Below are positions 43,801 to 52,500 of a stretch of 64,000 bases of DNA, one piece after another. Source of the DNA: Lepidostoma basale (lineage: Eukaryota; Arthropoda; Insecta; Trichoptera; Lepidostomatidae); contig JAHDVF020001253.1 of the NCBI GenBank assembly GCA_022606425.2, positions 197,001 through 261,000 on the forward strand, in the 5' to 3' direction. Every line of letters begins with the position of its first letter. Within the stretch, counting starts at the first letter, position 1. The notes below the pieces were generated by a model. The model was not told the origin of the DNA. It saw only the letters and a list, made by a program, of their open reading frames with translations, and did not search any database. Position numbers and translations under genes: made by a program.

Positions 43801-44472
43801 GTTTTAGATTTATTTTGTGGACGTTGGATGATCGTAGTGTGCGCGGGAGATGCCTATTGGTGGCGATGAGGTTCGCAACCCATCACACCGCGTCTCCCGC
43901 GGGGGCAAAAGGGAAGGATGGAGTGCCGCATCAGTTAAAGTGTGGCAGTCAATTATTTCTATCTACCCCTTCGGGGAGACGGCGTGATGGTTACTCCATA
44001 TATAACTCGTTCTTTGTGAATAATATTATTTTCTTATTAAAATTTCCAGGAAAAAATGCTGAATGGAATAGCTCTAATAGACCTTGAATCCAACCCACCA
44101 ATGATTTGGTCATTCAATGAATCCAAACTGCCCGAGACCATCAATGAAAGATTGCGAATACTTTTTCAAACTAGAACAAAATGGACAGTCGAGCAAATTG
44201 CACCTTTTATTGAGTAAGCATATGTTATATACATGTATGAATTAACTAACTAGTGTGCATGATATAGAAGAAAATAACATATATTTGTGTATTTTATTGA
44301 GTTATTATGTATGCCTTATTTCTTGTACTTAAACAAATTAACAATTTTCATATTCTCTTGTTTCAGACGCTTTACAACGGACAAGTTGAATGCGAATGCA
44401 CTTCTTACAAAATACGCAAGAGGTTCTTACATAAATAATGTCAGGTATTACTCAGCTAAGCATAGTAAATAG
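27541..44472 (+). CDS. DSCC1: Sister chromatid cohesion protein DCC1
   Basis: Subunit of the alternative clamp loader RFC-Ctf18 (with Ctf8), which acts on PCNA in S phase and supports sister chromatid cohesion (family knowledge). Five coding exons: 27541-27551, 40414-40604, 41683-42479, 44050-44213 and 44367-44472. All junctions are GT-AG, giving 422 aa, slightly longer than vertebrate DCC1. The first exon codes only MDD plus two bases. The second begins YIRTPTDVRDIIKYAKLQES. The third holds most of the fold (LLIPGLLWGKQ, LNELLQFTKYSGPEYEYAID, then DLVPEVVLDNLFDFYTVKTA). The last two encode the winged-helix end, finishing with ALLTKYARGSYINNVRYYS. Intron 1 is 12.9 kb and contains the complete TIM23 gene on the other strand. 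Introns 2 and 3 consist largely of SINE and RTE insertions. Confidence 0.93.
27626..27636 (-). promoter_or_regulatory. E2F-type site in DSCC1 intron 1
   Basis: TTGGCGCGAAA, whose complement TTTCGCGCC fits the E2F consensus TTTSGCGC exactly. It lies 75 bp past the first splice donor of a replication-linked gene. Function is an inference. Confidence 0.45.
27640..28370. other. DSCC1 intron 1, unrecognised
   Basis: AT-rich, no feature recognised. Confidence 0.35.
28375..28445 (+). repeat. Palindromic repeat F (single arm)
   Basis: TTTGATGAAACATGTCACTC, then CATAAAATATAATAAAACTT, then CTAGAAAACAGACGTTTTCA. One arm of the family described at 6030-6200. Confidence 0.65.
28555..28892. repeat. Inverted repeat with hammerhead-like core
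   Basis: Outer arms TTTTTTCCACTTTTGAGTTT (28750 on) and AAACTCAAAAGTGGAAAAAA (to 28892). Inner arms GTTTCGAAGGCTTACATCAT (28794-28813) and ATGATGAAGGTGTAAGCCTT (28833 on). 28555-28640 is an older, decayed relative (GTTTCACACCATTATTGGGT, ATAAACTCAAACTGAAAAA). Confidence 0.65.
28825..28868 (+). ncRNA. Hammerhead-like ribozyme motif, U4C variant
   Basis: Stem I TTCTC/GAGAA (5 bp), core CCGATGA (one change from CTGATGA), an extra T, stem II GAAGG/CCTTC with loop TGTAAG, GAAAC, two-base loop CT, cleavage triplet GTC. The core change would weaken or abolish cleavage. Confidence 0.4.
29050..29250 (-). mobile_element. LINE C-terminal fragment
   Basis: Antisense blocks (GGTCCACCCGACGTCGGCTA, GGCGGAACAACTCCCCCACC, CTCCAGCCAGGACATCTGGG) parallel the order of the 18588-18780 LINE tail. 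Confidence 0.55.
29390..29815 (-). mobile_element. LINE C-terminal region
   Basis: The minus strand encodes [20 protein letters not shown], then LEAFEMWTYRRVARVSWRDH, then RWIGHVLRHECFLHNVLEGM. It continues in another frame with RRPRQEYLDQ and an EWKRR tail. A relative lies at 40140-40380. Confidence 0.7.
29830..31345. other. DSCC1 intron 1, long AT-rich stretch
   Basis: About 1.5 kb very rich in A and T runs. No coding, RNA or transposon signature recognised. Confidence 0.45.
31349..31765 (+). mobile_element. Tc1/mariner-type (IS630-like) element remnant
   Basis: Starts TATAGGGTGTTTTTTTTAGA, then GGTTTGG. The plus strand from 31462 encodes MNRMTSEQRLQIVQIYFENH, then PFYGRHNHPSEQVIR and FRTTYTLVDNTHPQ, the N-terminal helix-turn-helix part of IS630/Tc1-like transposases. 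Stops follow and the catalytic domain is absent. Related to 59618-60175. Confidence 0.65.
31786..31915. repeat. Dispersed repeat B copy
   Basis: AAGTCACCTCTGACGTGACA, then CGTATGGCGCATGTGAGGTG, then GGTTGTCTGTGGAATATG. Same family as 14596-14905 and 15404-15497. Confidence 0.6.
32235..37503 (-). CDS. TIMM23: Mitochondrial import translocase subunit TIM23
   Basis: Channel-forming subunit of the TIM23 complex in the mitochondrial inner membrane, importing presequence-bearing proteins (family knowledge). Three coding exons in transcript order: 37503-37254, 35637-35530 and 32500-32235. All junctions are GT-AG, giving 207 aa, close to the 209 aa of the human protein. The N-terminal 70 residues are hydrophilic and exposed to the intermembrane space, with the family signature LSPYLNFDPQYIPKMQPEFI. 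Four hydrophobic segments follow in the Tim17/22/23 fold, including IGASCIIGAGLGGAAGLYNG, TSCTLGIIASFYSVVGVGVS, then LAASTTGALYKSTAGLRAAG. The chosen ATG is the first in frame before the conserved part. The whole gene lies antisense inside DSCC1 intron 1. Its own introns carry a TTAA foldback element, RTE and other LINE pieces. Confidence 0.94.
32640..32705 (+). mobile_element. L2/CR1-like LINE C-terminal scrap
   Basis: CTGCATGCTTCAGATGCATT, then GATAATCTGACTGATTTTAA, matches the LINE tails at 43108-43420 and 62440-62720. Confidence 0.55.
33108..33881. mobile_element. TTAA-flanked foldback element with 140-bp arms
   Basis: TTAA at 33108-33111 and 33878-33881. Arms 33112-33256 and 33741-33877 are nearly perfect complements, starting CCCGTATAGTGTGTGACTAG and containing ATTATGATGAACTGGGACTG. 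The centre holds about 250 bp of unique sequence and a long TATG/TA microsatellite. The TTAA-CCC end is piggyBac-like. No transposase. Confidence 0.8.
33508..33740 (+). repeat. TATG tetranucleotide microsatellite followed by TA
   Basis: About 46 TATG units with one TA interruption near 33598, then alternating TA to 33740. Any open frame here is a repeat artefact. Confidence 0.97.
33885..34250 (+). mobile_element. RTE LINE 3' end (GTTA tail)
   Basis: Starts at ATATAAGAAGTGAATGCGGT, runs through the [20 protein letters not shown] region with a frameshift, and ends GGCGTGATGGTTAGTTAGTT running into TA repeats. Confidence 0.8.
34495..34756 (+). mobile_element. Non-autonomous element with RTE 3' end, copy 1
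   Basis: The body is unrelated to RTE (TTGGAAGATCGAAGTGTGCG, CGGGAGATGCCTATTGGTGG, CAACCCATCACACCGCGTCT), but the last 55-60 bp are the RTE end: CAGTCCATTCTTTCTGCCTA, then GGAGACGGCGTGATGGTTAG and more GTTA units. Paralogue at 43735-43995. Confidence 0.65.
34763..34858 (+). repeat. TA dinucleotide array with poly-T
   Basis: About 38 TA units with one TATG interruption, then about 20 T. Confidence 0.95.
34885..35445 (+). mobile_element. LINE C-terminal region
   Basis: Encodes [20 protein letters not shown], then IISRKLKLQIFSSSVKS, with frameshifts and a [18 protein letters not shown] tail. Same family as 16190-16915 and 63706-64000. It stops about 60 bp before the TIM23 exon 2 donor. Confidence 0.7.
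36100..36430 (+). mobile_element. LINE C-terminal fragment
   Basis: Encodes [20 protein letters not shown], then WSRQRKRDWYGHVQIMDTTR, with a GRPPKRWKDSW tail in the next frame. It lies in TIM23 intron 1. Confidence 0.65.
36545..36970 (-). mobile_element. Degenerate RTE LINE 3' end
   Basis: Antisense order matches the 13018-13590 copy (GGTAGGCATAGAGAATGGAC, then CTTCCTCTACATTCATACAG, then GTTGGAACCAGAACTCC). Many indels. Confidence 0.65.
37677..37704. promoter_or_regulatory. TGCGCA heptad array upstream of TIM23
   Basis: Four 7-bp units in a row: TGCGCAT, TGCGCAC, TGCGCAA, TGCGCGC. The inner part is a perfect 12-bp inverted repeat around one base. TGCGCA half-sites are the building block of the NRF-1/EWG motif (TGCGCATGCGCA), here spaced one base wider. 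It lies 174 bp upstream of the TIM23 ATG. Confidence 0.5.
37961..38208. mobile_element. TTAA-type MITE
   Basis: Left TTAACACGTTGACTGTGGAG, CACTGAC; right GTCAGTGCTCCGTAGTCAAC, GCG. Imperfect inverted ends of about 25 bp. TTAA is intact only at the left. An inner symmetric segment (AAGTAAGTAGAAGG and CCTACTTACT) is also present. Confidence 0.6.
38268..40010 (-). CDS. RTE reverse transcriptase, N-terminally truncated
   Basis: An open frame of about 580 codons with no stop encodes the RT and C-terminal part of an RTE-like LINE protein. Recognisable blocks in order: PLYKGKG, then GNYRAISILSVVGKIYGRIL (fingers); CAFVDLQKAYDRV (motif A); KGVKQGCVMSPWLFNLYMDK (motif B); LLYADDAVLLADN (motif C with the YADD catalytic pair); a thumb; the tail [20 protein letters not shown] and [10 protein letters not shown]; and a final [20 protein letters not shown]. 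The apurinic endonuclease domain expected upstream is missing. The frame continues upstream into SINE-derived codons, so no true start exists. Intact catalytic residues suggest a recent insertion. Confidence 0.85.
   Translation of the reverse strand, partial: PESGCVKAILDSEGRMLTESKIVQERWMEYFKEMYGGDTSFDESIRTGVNAIGINDNTEKISMNEIERSVKAMKSGKAVGYDCIAIEFIKNGGEVVSAWICKLFNQCLEEGYTPLDWRRAVILPLYKGKGSHMECGNYRAISILSVVGKIYGRILIERVRKTTSDRVWDVQGAFMNGRGCMDQIFALRTVTEKFMAKNRKLFCAFVDLQKAYDRVDRGKLWEILSEYGINTKLITAITSLYTESTASVRVNGDLTAWFDINKGVKQGCVMSPWLFNLYMDKCMKELKGLEAGAKMEDVSVSCLLYADDAVLLADNEHELQALVSRMYEVCKRYDLMMNVNKSKVMIFEKEGSMTVCNISVNGENLEQVDEFVYLGSMFTKDGRVEKDIERRVGAGNRINGALKVVIANKSLSKKAKMAVHNGVLVPTLMYGSEAWNWQKKDESRINAVEMRSLRRMCGKSVYDRVTNASIRSECGANESVMNKIRKGSLRWFGHMERMSEDRMVKKVYVNGVNGARNRGRPRKTWHDQINQILNVGHVRSRKNRRACMTRCMNVEEARGVCQDRTVWRSILSAYPSGETA
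40016..40107 (+). mobile_element. SINE A, head only
   Basis: tRNA-like: A box TGGCCGAGTGGTAAGTGC, B box GGTTCGATTCCCGG, then GGGCAGTGTGATTGTCACAC. The body and A/T-rich tail of the 41203-41456 copy are absent. Confidence 0.8.
40140..40380 (-). mobile_element. LINE C-terminal fragment
   Basis: The minus strand encodes MHAIMEGMTEGTNSRGHLSR, then EYLEDLLVDVRCSSYADFKR, then EEWKRRIEEIAANQSQD and a stop. It ends 30-40 bp before DSCC1 exon 2 and does not contribute to it. Confidence 0.7.
40690..40880 (-). mobile_element. tRNA-derived SINE B
   Basis: Minus strand: TGGTCTAGGGTATAGAACGC (A-box region), CATGGGTTCAAGCCTGGACA (B box), then ATTCCTTCTTCATAATAATG and an A/T tail. Paralogue at 48485-48665. 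A short scrap (TTCCTTCTTCATAATAATGA) lies at about 35871-35895. Confidence 0.7.
40920..41635 (-). mobile_element. RTE LINE 3' end interrupted by SINE A
   Basis: 40920-41200 and 41460-41635 join to one RTE tail: [20 protein letters not shown] and WFG precede the [19 protein letters not shown] and [20 protein letters not shown] follow it. It lies in DSCC1 intron 2 and ends 47 bp before exon 3. Confidence 0.8.
41203..41456 (-). mobile_element. SINE A, full length
   Basis: Minus strand: ATCTTCGTGGCCGAGTGGTA, B box GGGTTCGATTCCCGG, CAGTGTGATTGTCACACTGT, a body with GCTACCTATCACATGTCACG, and a TAATAATAAT-type tail. About 250 bp. Inserted in an RTE copy. Confidence 0.8.
42498..42848. repeat. Dispersed repeat A (copy with target duplication)
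   Basis: Flanked by TTAAATCTCTTTT (42485-42497 and 42849-42861). Internal inverted pair of about 35 bp: ATTGTATCTCAATAGAGACG near 42577, and its complement ending the element. It starts 18 bp after the DSCC1 exon 3 donor. Confidence 0.7.
42865..43640 (-). mobile_element. RTE LINE 3' end with nested LINE
   Basis: 42865-43107 and 43422-43640 are one antisense RTE tail. 43108-43420 is a plus-strand L2/CR1-like LINE end encoding GDQAFAVAGPSAWNMLPARL, then NLTDFKSPLKTHLF, with an ATT-repeat tail. It lies in DSCC1 intron 3. Confidence 0.75.
43735..43995 (+). mobile_element. Non-autonomous element with RTE 3' end, copy 2
   Basis: Same body as 34495-34756 (TTTGTGGACGTTGGATGATC, CGGGAGATGCCTATTGGTGG) and the RTE end CCCCTTCGGGGAGACGGCGT, then GATGGTTA. 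It ends about 55 bp before DSCC1 exon 4. Confidence 0.65.
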
Positions 44473-44474
44473 AT

Positions 44475-44905
44475 TCTTCTTCTTCGGCATATTCCTGTCT
44501 ACTCCTGGACAAAGGCCTTCTCCATTTTCTTCCACACCACTCTGTCTCTTGCAGACTGCATCCAGGTTATGCCGACAAGTCGGTTCAGGTCATCCTTTCA
44601 CCGTAGTACCCTGCACTTCTCTTTGCAGTCCATAGTCTTCAAGTCAGCAGTCTTTTTGTCCATTTTTCGTCCGATCTTCTGCCCACGTGACCAGCCCATT
44701 GCAATTTTAGAGTCACTACACAGTGGATGATGTCAGTGACCTTTGTTTTTTTCTCTCACCGTATCGTTTCTGTCTCTAAGGCTTATTCCTAATATGGCTT
44801 TTTGGATCCCTCGAAGGTTTTTAACATTTTGTTTGGACAATGTTAAAGTTTTGAGTCCATAAGTGGCAACTGACAGCGCACACGCGTATAATCTTCCTAT
44901 TATTC
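44475..44905 (-). mobile_element. LINE fragment in the DSCC1 3' region
   Basis: Antisense copy of the 7400/22895 family: CCTGGACAAAGGCCTTCTCC, then GCATCCAGGTTATGCCGACA, then CCACGTGACCAGCCCATTGC. It begins within a few bases of the DSCC1 stop codon and so probably forms part of its 3' UTR. Confidence 0.65.
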
Positions 44906-44909
44906 TATA

Positions 44910-45955
44910 ACTGTAAATGTATTATTTAAATTTAGAGTTTATGTACTTCATCTGTATACCGTTAATGGCTGATATTTATTTAAACTGCCAAGGCATGGAA
45001 TGAGAATATCATATTTTTCTAGATCAGTCAATCTATTTTGCTTGTTACTGAACTTCATCAGGAATGAAGAAATAAATTTTGTTTTATTGCTTATTTATAT
45101 TTTAACTATTTTTTAAATTAAATTCACCAAATACAAAGGGAGATATTAAGACATTAAATACACTTTTATTTATAGTTTCAGTCAGTCTTTATTTAATGGA
45201 CATATATAGTATATTCATAAATCAATCATTTACAAACATTCGAGTAAGGTATAAAACAAAGTTTTTCATATGATATTATGTGTTTAAATTGGCAAGGATT
45301 AGACAAATAATATTTAATAACAAAAACAATGTAACATACAAATATATCTCAATAAAGATATTTTTTGATACACAATCAATGTGTATAAAACAATTATTTA
45401 AAAACTCTTAAAAGTTAATTAAAATCTTTTAATAAATTTATTTTTTAACTTAATAATTAATAAAGTTATAAAACCATAAGGTTTCATTTTAATACAATTT
45501 AAAAAAATTATCTTACTATGAATAACAATACAAATTTCTCCGTTATATATTTTTTATGGCATACTTAATATTGATTTTAATTTTTTTTTTAAATCATATT
45601 GCCTTTTGGAATGTAGTTATATAATTTTAATAACAAATATGTCAATTGTACTAAAAGTTATCATTTTTATAAATAAGAACAGCAATTGCTGTAGTCATAA
45701 TTATAGAATCATTTAAAAATTAAAAATGCAAAATAAAACCATTTTAAAATACACAAAGAAGTAGAAATGCATTTCGGGCATTGAACTGAGATGTCTAGAG
45801 TTTAAAATCAAATAAATAATTCAAAATGAATCATTTTCAATATGTTTGATTTCAAAACACAATAAATTCAAAATGTGTCTATCGTTTTCAAATATTTTGT
45901 TTATTAACTTCAATGCTTATATTGTTTCTTGAACAACAATGTAAAACTACATATC
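44910..45955. other. AT-rich DNA between converging DSCC1 and PEPCK
   Basis: Several AATAAA hexamers on the plus strand (for example near 45067) could serve DSCC1. No gene recognised. Confidence 0.4.
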
Positions 45956-45959
45956 TAAT

Positions 45960-46085
45960 AAATTAATATGAATGAAAATATCTGTTTTCTAGATATTTTA
46001 TTACTTTTTATGTGAATTACAAGTTTCACAGTGCTAAGACATTATCAAATGCTTTTATAGAGGCGAAATGCAAAGGGCTAGAAGG
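45960..46085. repeat. Palindromic repeat F (diverged)
   Basis: ATGAATGAAAATATCTGTTT, then CTAGATATTTTATTAC, then GTGAATTACAAGTTTCAC. Minus strand: TTTGATAATGTCTTAG and GTGAAACTTGTAATTC. Confidence 0.5.
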
Positions 46086-46521
46086 TATTTTCATTTATAT
46101 TAATTAAAACATGTTTCCCTAATTTATAAAATACTACTTCAACGCGTAAAAAAACTTTTAAAATCTTAATCAATAGATACAATATATATGTTTCTCTCAA
46201 ATAATTTATTAACTCCATCTTTGATTTTCCATATAATATTTTATAATTCATACATTCACAATCTTTATATGGTAAAATCATGAGTAAAGCTCTTAAGTAT
46301 ATCTATACCCTTATATAATTCAAAATACATTAACTACTAATTATTGATTACCAGAATCAATTTCCTATAAATAAAATAATAACATTTTTATCAGTATATA
46401 AATGCTTCTCGAGATAAATGTTTAAAGTTGTATGGACCGAAGAATTATTAGATTTCATCACATGTGAAGAAATAAGATGCGAGGGACTCCAATGCTTACG
46501 ACTAATGTGTATGAAGTGGAA

Positions 46522-49500
46522 CTAGGGGTTGTGGAGACGGGCGCGGAGCTGCTGAAGTTGCTGCATCACCTCGCCGGGGAGGTCTTCTCCCACTTGTTCT
46601 GTGAAATACTTCTCAATCTCGTCCGTCTATAGAAAAAATAAAATATTAAATTAAAATTTTATTGTGAAAACAAATATGTATGGAAATTGTATCTTATTTC
46701 AAAATGTGAATTTTGTATTGAGTAATTTTATAAATAAATATTTAAATTGAATCGGTTTATTATTTAAAAAAATATTACAAACAACATTAAAGTTTAAGGC
46801 ATCTATTGAGAACAGGTAAAATATAATATATAATACCAGGAATGCATGAGAGATGGTTCGACTTTAGAAAAATAAGATGCTCTCTAAAGTCGGAGCGTAA
46901 TTTAGTATTAACAATCGGCTTCTTTTGAAAGGGGTAGGCAAAAAGAACAAACCACCACACTGTTCTTTCCTGACATAATTCTCTCACTTACTCAACATTC
47001 ATACATCGGGTTATGCATGCATGCGTAGCCGACATTTAATATTTGATTGATTTGATTGTGCCACATTTTCCTTAGTCTTCCTCTACTTCTTGTTCCGTTT
47101 ACGTCTTTACATAAACTTTATCACTCTTTCCATATGTCCAAACCATCTTAATGACCCTTTCATTATTTTGTTCTTAATACTTTCATTCGCACTGCATTCA
47201 CTTCTTATATTTGCGTATGACACTAAATTTTATACAGATTTACTACACATTTGTCTAAGAGATCTCATTTGCTCTGCATTTATTCTACTTTCATCCTTCT
47301 TTTGCCAGATTTCAATATTATATGATACTGACCTCCTTGAGCCAGAAGTCTTTCGGGACATTGAAGAGCTGTTCAGTGTCTATCTTCTCCGTCAATCCCT
47401 GCAAGTTGAGGGAGTCATTTCTTGGCAGGAGGCCGATGGCACTTTCTCTGTAGCAATTCTCTCCATCACACCTCCTCAGGATCCAGTCCAGCACACGGCA
47501 GTTGTCTCCGAAGCCTGGCCACAGGAATCTACCCTGAAGAAACAATAATATTTTATTAACACCAGAAATACTTTGTTTTGCTTGTACTGTTGGTAAATCG
47601 GAGAGATATCAATTGGAAGGAAAAGCAAGTATGTAAGTAAGTGAATAGTCAATTTTTTTTAAATTAATAGTAAGATATAATTTACCTCTTGACTCTTCCT
47701 GAACCAGTTGACATGGAAAATCTTGGGCAACTTATCGGCTGTTGTCCTATCGGCCATGGACATCCAATGTGATAGGTAGTGTCCAAAGTTGTAACCGAAG
47801 AAGGGTCGCATCGCAAATGGATCATGCATGATCACCTTCCCCTGGAGAAAACAAAAGAAAAATTATTTTAATATAATAATGACAAATTGGATGATTTCTA
47901 AAGCACGTTTTTTTATGAACTAGGATGCCTGTAGAATAAGCTCCATATTAGCTACTACACATTTAAGGGCTGCGCCTAAAGCATTGAGATTTTTTTAAAA
48001 TATACTTTATAATTGATATAATCCGATATATTTACTTAAATACAAGGTATCAACGTGATAACATTTTAACAGTTACTTTTATACAACATTTTGAATGTTT
48101 ACAAATTCTTTTAGACAAATATTGGATTTTACCCATTGCGGATAAATTTTTACAAGGATTAATTGTATCTCAATAGAGACGAAGAAGTAAATTATTTTTC
48201 TGGGAACAGAATGTGGTGGCCGAGGCGCTTACAGAACTTATGACCTGTCATTGGTTGGGTTGAGCGATCGCTTTATGTTTAACAACATTCCCCATTCCAC
48301 CCTTCTTATGACCACCACATCTGACAAATTTTTGGAAGTTGTATATATGCTAGAATCCCACGCTTATCTTTACATATTTTAGTTCACTCTACACTAGCGT
48401 CGTCTATTAAGATTGGGAAGCATTAAGCAGAAAATCTTTACTAATGCACTGTGAAAGTCTCTGCAAATCATACAGTTACTTTTATTATCATTTTGTTTAT
48501 TAAAGACTTAACACCAAGCATTTAAATCAATGTTATTAGAATTAATTTTACAATCTTCATTATGAGCAGAAAACAGCTCATTATTATGAAGAAGGAATCG
48601 GGTCGTGTCCAGGATCGAGGCCAAATCTCCTGGATCAAGAGTCGAGCGTTCTGTCACCCAAAATATTGAAGAGAAAAATGTTTAAAATATAAAGCTTATT
48701 CACTTAACAAAATCCAAGAAAGGCATTTATGGAATATTTTTTAAATTTCATTTTACTCACGCTGTATTCAGCGGCTGCTGTCGCCTCGGATCTCATAGCG
48801 GCCCCCAAGAACACTCCGTGAACCCAATCCCGGGCCTCGTACACTAGCGGCACCCCCTGCGGACGTCGGCCTCCAAACAGTATGGCAGAAATAGGCACAC
48901 CGCTAGAGCTCTCCCAAGCTGGGTCTATGGTGGGGCACTGGCCAGCCGGGGAACAGAATCTGATGGAACATTCAAAGAATTATTAACCTATAAAATAATT
49001 AGAATTCAATGCCAATCATAGAATATGAAATTACAATACATTTATTTTTACTTAGGAATTACTACTAAAAATCAATATGTATTAAGCGATTTAGAGGGCA
49101 AAAGTAAATGTTTTTTCATAAACAGTCATTCATCAGTCTATCGAAAGAAATCGTAAATTTATTTAACACAATTGGGATTATGTCAAGATAAATGAGAAGT
49201 ACAAAATCTTCATCTATTTTCACATAAAATTATTCAGCTTTCTTTTTATTATTAAATTTCACATAAATTGCAGCCTATCAAAAGGTTGACAAGCAACAGG
49301 AAAGTGGTGACGTCACGGAATATTTAAATGTGAATAACTCCGTCGGTATTATAGTTACATTGCTAAAAACTACTAACATTTGTGACAAATGGTTCACAGA
49401 TGCCAGTATCGTTCGGGAGTATTCGGAAGAAAATTTAAAACATTGCACACACATTGAATGGCCTAACGAAAAGTGGCATCACACATGGGTTGGTACGGAT

Positions 49501-52500
49501 AACAAATTAAATAGAGCTTCAAAAATAGGAGTTACGGTTCCAACACTTATGCATGGAAACAAAAGGTGGATTTGGCAGTAGAAGGGTGGGAGCAGAACAA
49601 ATGCTGTAGAGTTAAGATCTCTTAGACAGATCTATGTAAATGATGTATAATAAAGATATATCAGAAATAAATATAGAGCAGAATAAAATAATGAATGTAT
49701 CACGGCTTTAGTTTAGATATATGGAAAGTATGGATGAAAAAAAATTGTTAAGGGAGTGTAAGTCAAAGATTTCATTGGAGTACCAAGTTGATTAAAATAT
49801 ATTTTATATTGCGTTTAACTGTCTGGTTTGCCTACCTTGAGTTGGGGTGAGCGGCGGGTGTCTTGCTTTGCTTCTTGTCCCAGGGCTGGCCCAGCCAGTC
49901 GGTGATGGCCACACCTTCCTCGGGCATCTCCATGCCCTCCCAGTACACGCCACCGTCACTGGTCTCTGCCACGTTTGTGAATATCGTATTCTTCACCACC
50001 GTTGCCATAGCATTGGGATTGGTCTCCATGGAAGTACCTAAATAAAACAAAAAAAGTATCAGTATACGGTACACAAGAGCTTTATTTTTAAGTTTTTATT
50101 ATTAAGCCTTAGATAACTCGCAACACTATAATAAAATTTTCATATTCTATCCAAACTGTTTTTAGATGTAATTTTATCTTATTTATTATTTTTAAGGCAT
50201 TAAAATTCTGTTACAATTTAAAAGAAATTGGACAAATTCTAACATTTAAAAAAATTCTTTCTGAGAAAACAAATAATAACCAATATATCTCCCTTGAGAA
50301 CGCCCTTAAAGTGAATCTCTCACAAAAATGGCATTATAAAAATCAACATCAACATAATCCCAAATTCACACAACTTATGCTAAATTATTTATTTCAAGTG
50401 TTATTCAGATACCTATATAGTCCATTGCATTCAAAGTTTTAAACTTAATTATTTTTTAATTGATGTTAAGTAATATAATGTACCTGGTGCTACTCCGAAG
50501 AATCCGTTCTCAGGATTGATGGCTCTCAGTTGTCCATTAGCGTCAATCTTCATCCATGCAATATCATCACCTACGCACTCCACCTGAAAATAAATTAACA
50601 TTTAGAACATACAATAAATATAAGTGTAATACTTAAAAAAATCAACTGTGATACAAGATTTTAAATAAATGAATAGAATTTTTAACAATCCCAATATTAA
50701 GTGGAAGGAATCAAGTTCAATTCAGGATTGAATCAAAGTTCCTTAGATCTGGCAGGGGTTATGTTATAGACAATGTGTGAGTTAAATCAGTTAATTAAAA
50801 TACACACCTTATACCCAGGAAGTGTGGGCATCATCATGGCAAGATTGGTTTTGCCGCAAGCTGACGGGAAGGCTGCAGCGATGTATCGTTTCTTTCCAGC
50901 TTTATCCGTGATTCCCAAAATCTTTAAAATAAAAGCAATGTTCAATTGAGTTACACTTAATTTTTTACATTGCTTTAATAAAAATATATAAAGTAAAACT
51001 CCATTCATCCGGATTGCCAATATCCGGATCCTAACTAAAAGTCTTCTAAATGAAAAATAGTTGCGTTGTCAATGAGTGATAATGTTAAAATTATTGTAGA
51101 ACTGGACAAAGGAGCGTCCGGTAAACGATTGGCCAAAATTTATAATACAGGCACATCGTCTATTTCTGACATAAAGAAATGTAGTTCTATGAAAAAAAAC
51201 TTTGTGATTCCAATTTAGAATTGAATTTTGTTTTTGCTGTCAAAACATTCCCTTAATTTAATGGTTAATCCACCATTCCACAGGCTCTTATTATTCCAGA
51301 TAATTTAAGTTATGCTGTATTTTCAATTATGTATCATATAAACAAGCTTGTATCGCTCATACACAGATGGCAGTGTACTGACAACACAATAATTATTTTA
51401 AAAAGAGCCTATTCAATTCTACTTTTAATTTTAATAACTTATATTGAAAATTTTAATGGTAATAATTCAATTATTATAATATTGGTACAGAAATGTGCAT
51501 ATCAACTCACCAGCATGTGTTCTGCGAGCCAGCCCTCTCGCTTAGCAATGGTAGACCCAATTCTAAGGGCAAAGCATTTTTTTCCCAGCAGAGAATTTCC
51601 ACCATATCCGCTTCCATAAGATACTATTTCATTGTATTCAGGCCTAAAATTATATTAAAATAATTAACAAATGTGTCTAGATCAAATTATAAAGGTGTTT
51701 CAATTAAAAAATAATTATATGTTTTAAGTACTTATTGATGTGAATTATAAGAATTGTTTATGGTCAAAACAACTCCATAGATTTTAGATACAAAATTCTG
51801 ACCTTGATTATTAAAAGTGAATAGTTCTTACCTGTGAAGGATAATGGTTCTTTCAGGATCACAAGGCCAGCTGGGCATCTCTAAAATTCCATTAGCAGGT
51901 GTTCCCACAGAGTGCAGACACTTGACAAAATCTGTGTCTTCCTTCTTCAACAATTCCAAAATCTTGGAACCTGTAAAAAAAACATTTAAATAATAGAACT
52001 GGTAAGAACTGAACTCCTTGGTAACATTTTTAAATAAGTTAATAGATTCATTATTATCATATAAATTTGTCTATGACTTACCAACTCTAGTCATGATAGC
52101 CATGGAGTAGACAACGTAAGCAGAATCTGTGCACTCAATTCCAATTTTGGACAAAGGAGAGCCAATTGGACCCATTGAGTAGGGAATCACGTACATTGTT
52201 CGGCCTAGAAAAATACCATAATTTTATTATCTATGTATTTATAATATTTCACATTTTTCTTTTCAATTTAAAGTATAATTTCTATGCTCCAATAATATAA
52301 TTATAAAAATGATTTTTACTTTTTTTTTAAATAGAATAATTAAGGGTTTTCAATAAAGCTTATTTCATTTGCAAATTTAAAAAAATGGGAAATTGCAAAA
52401 TAAGATTAAATACCTCGCATGCATCCAGGGAATCGTTCGGAAATGGCTTTCACGTAATCTTTAGGGGCAATCCAGTTCCCAAGGGAAGATTTTCCCTTGT

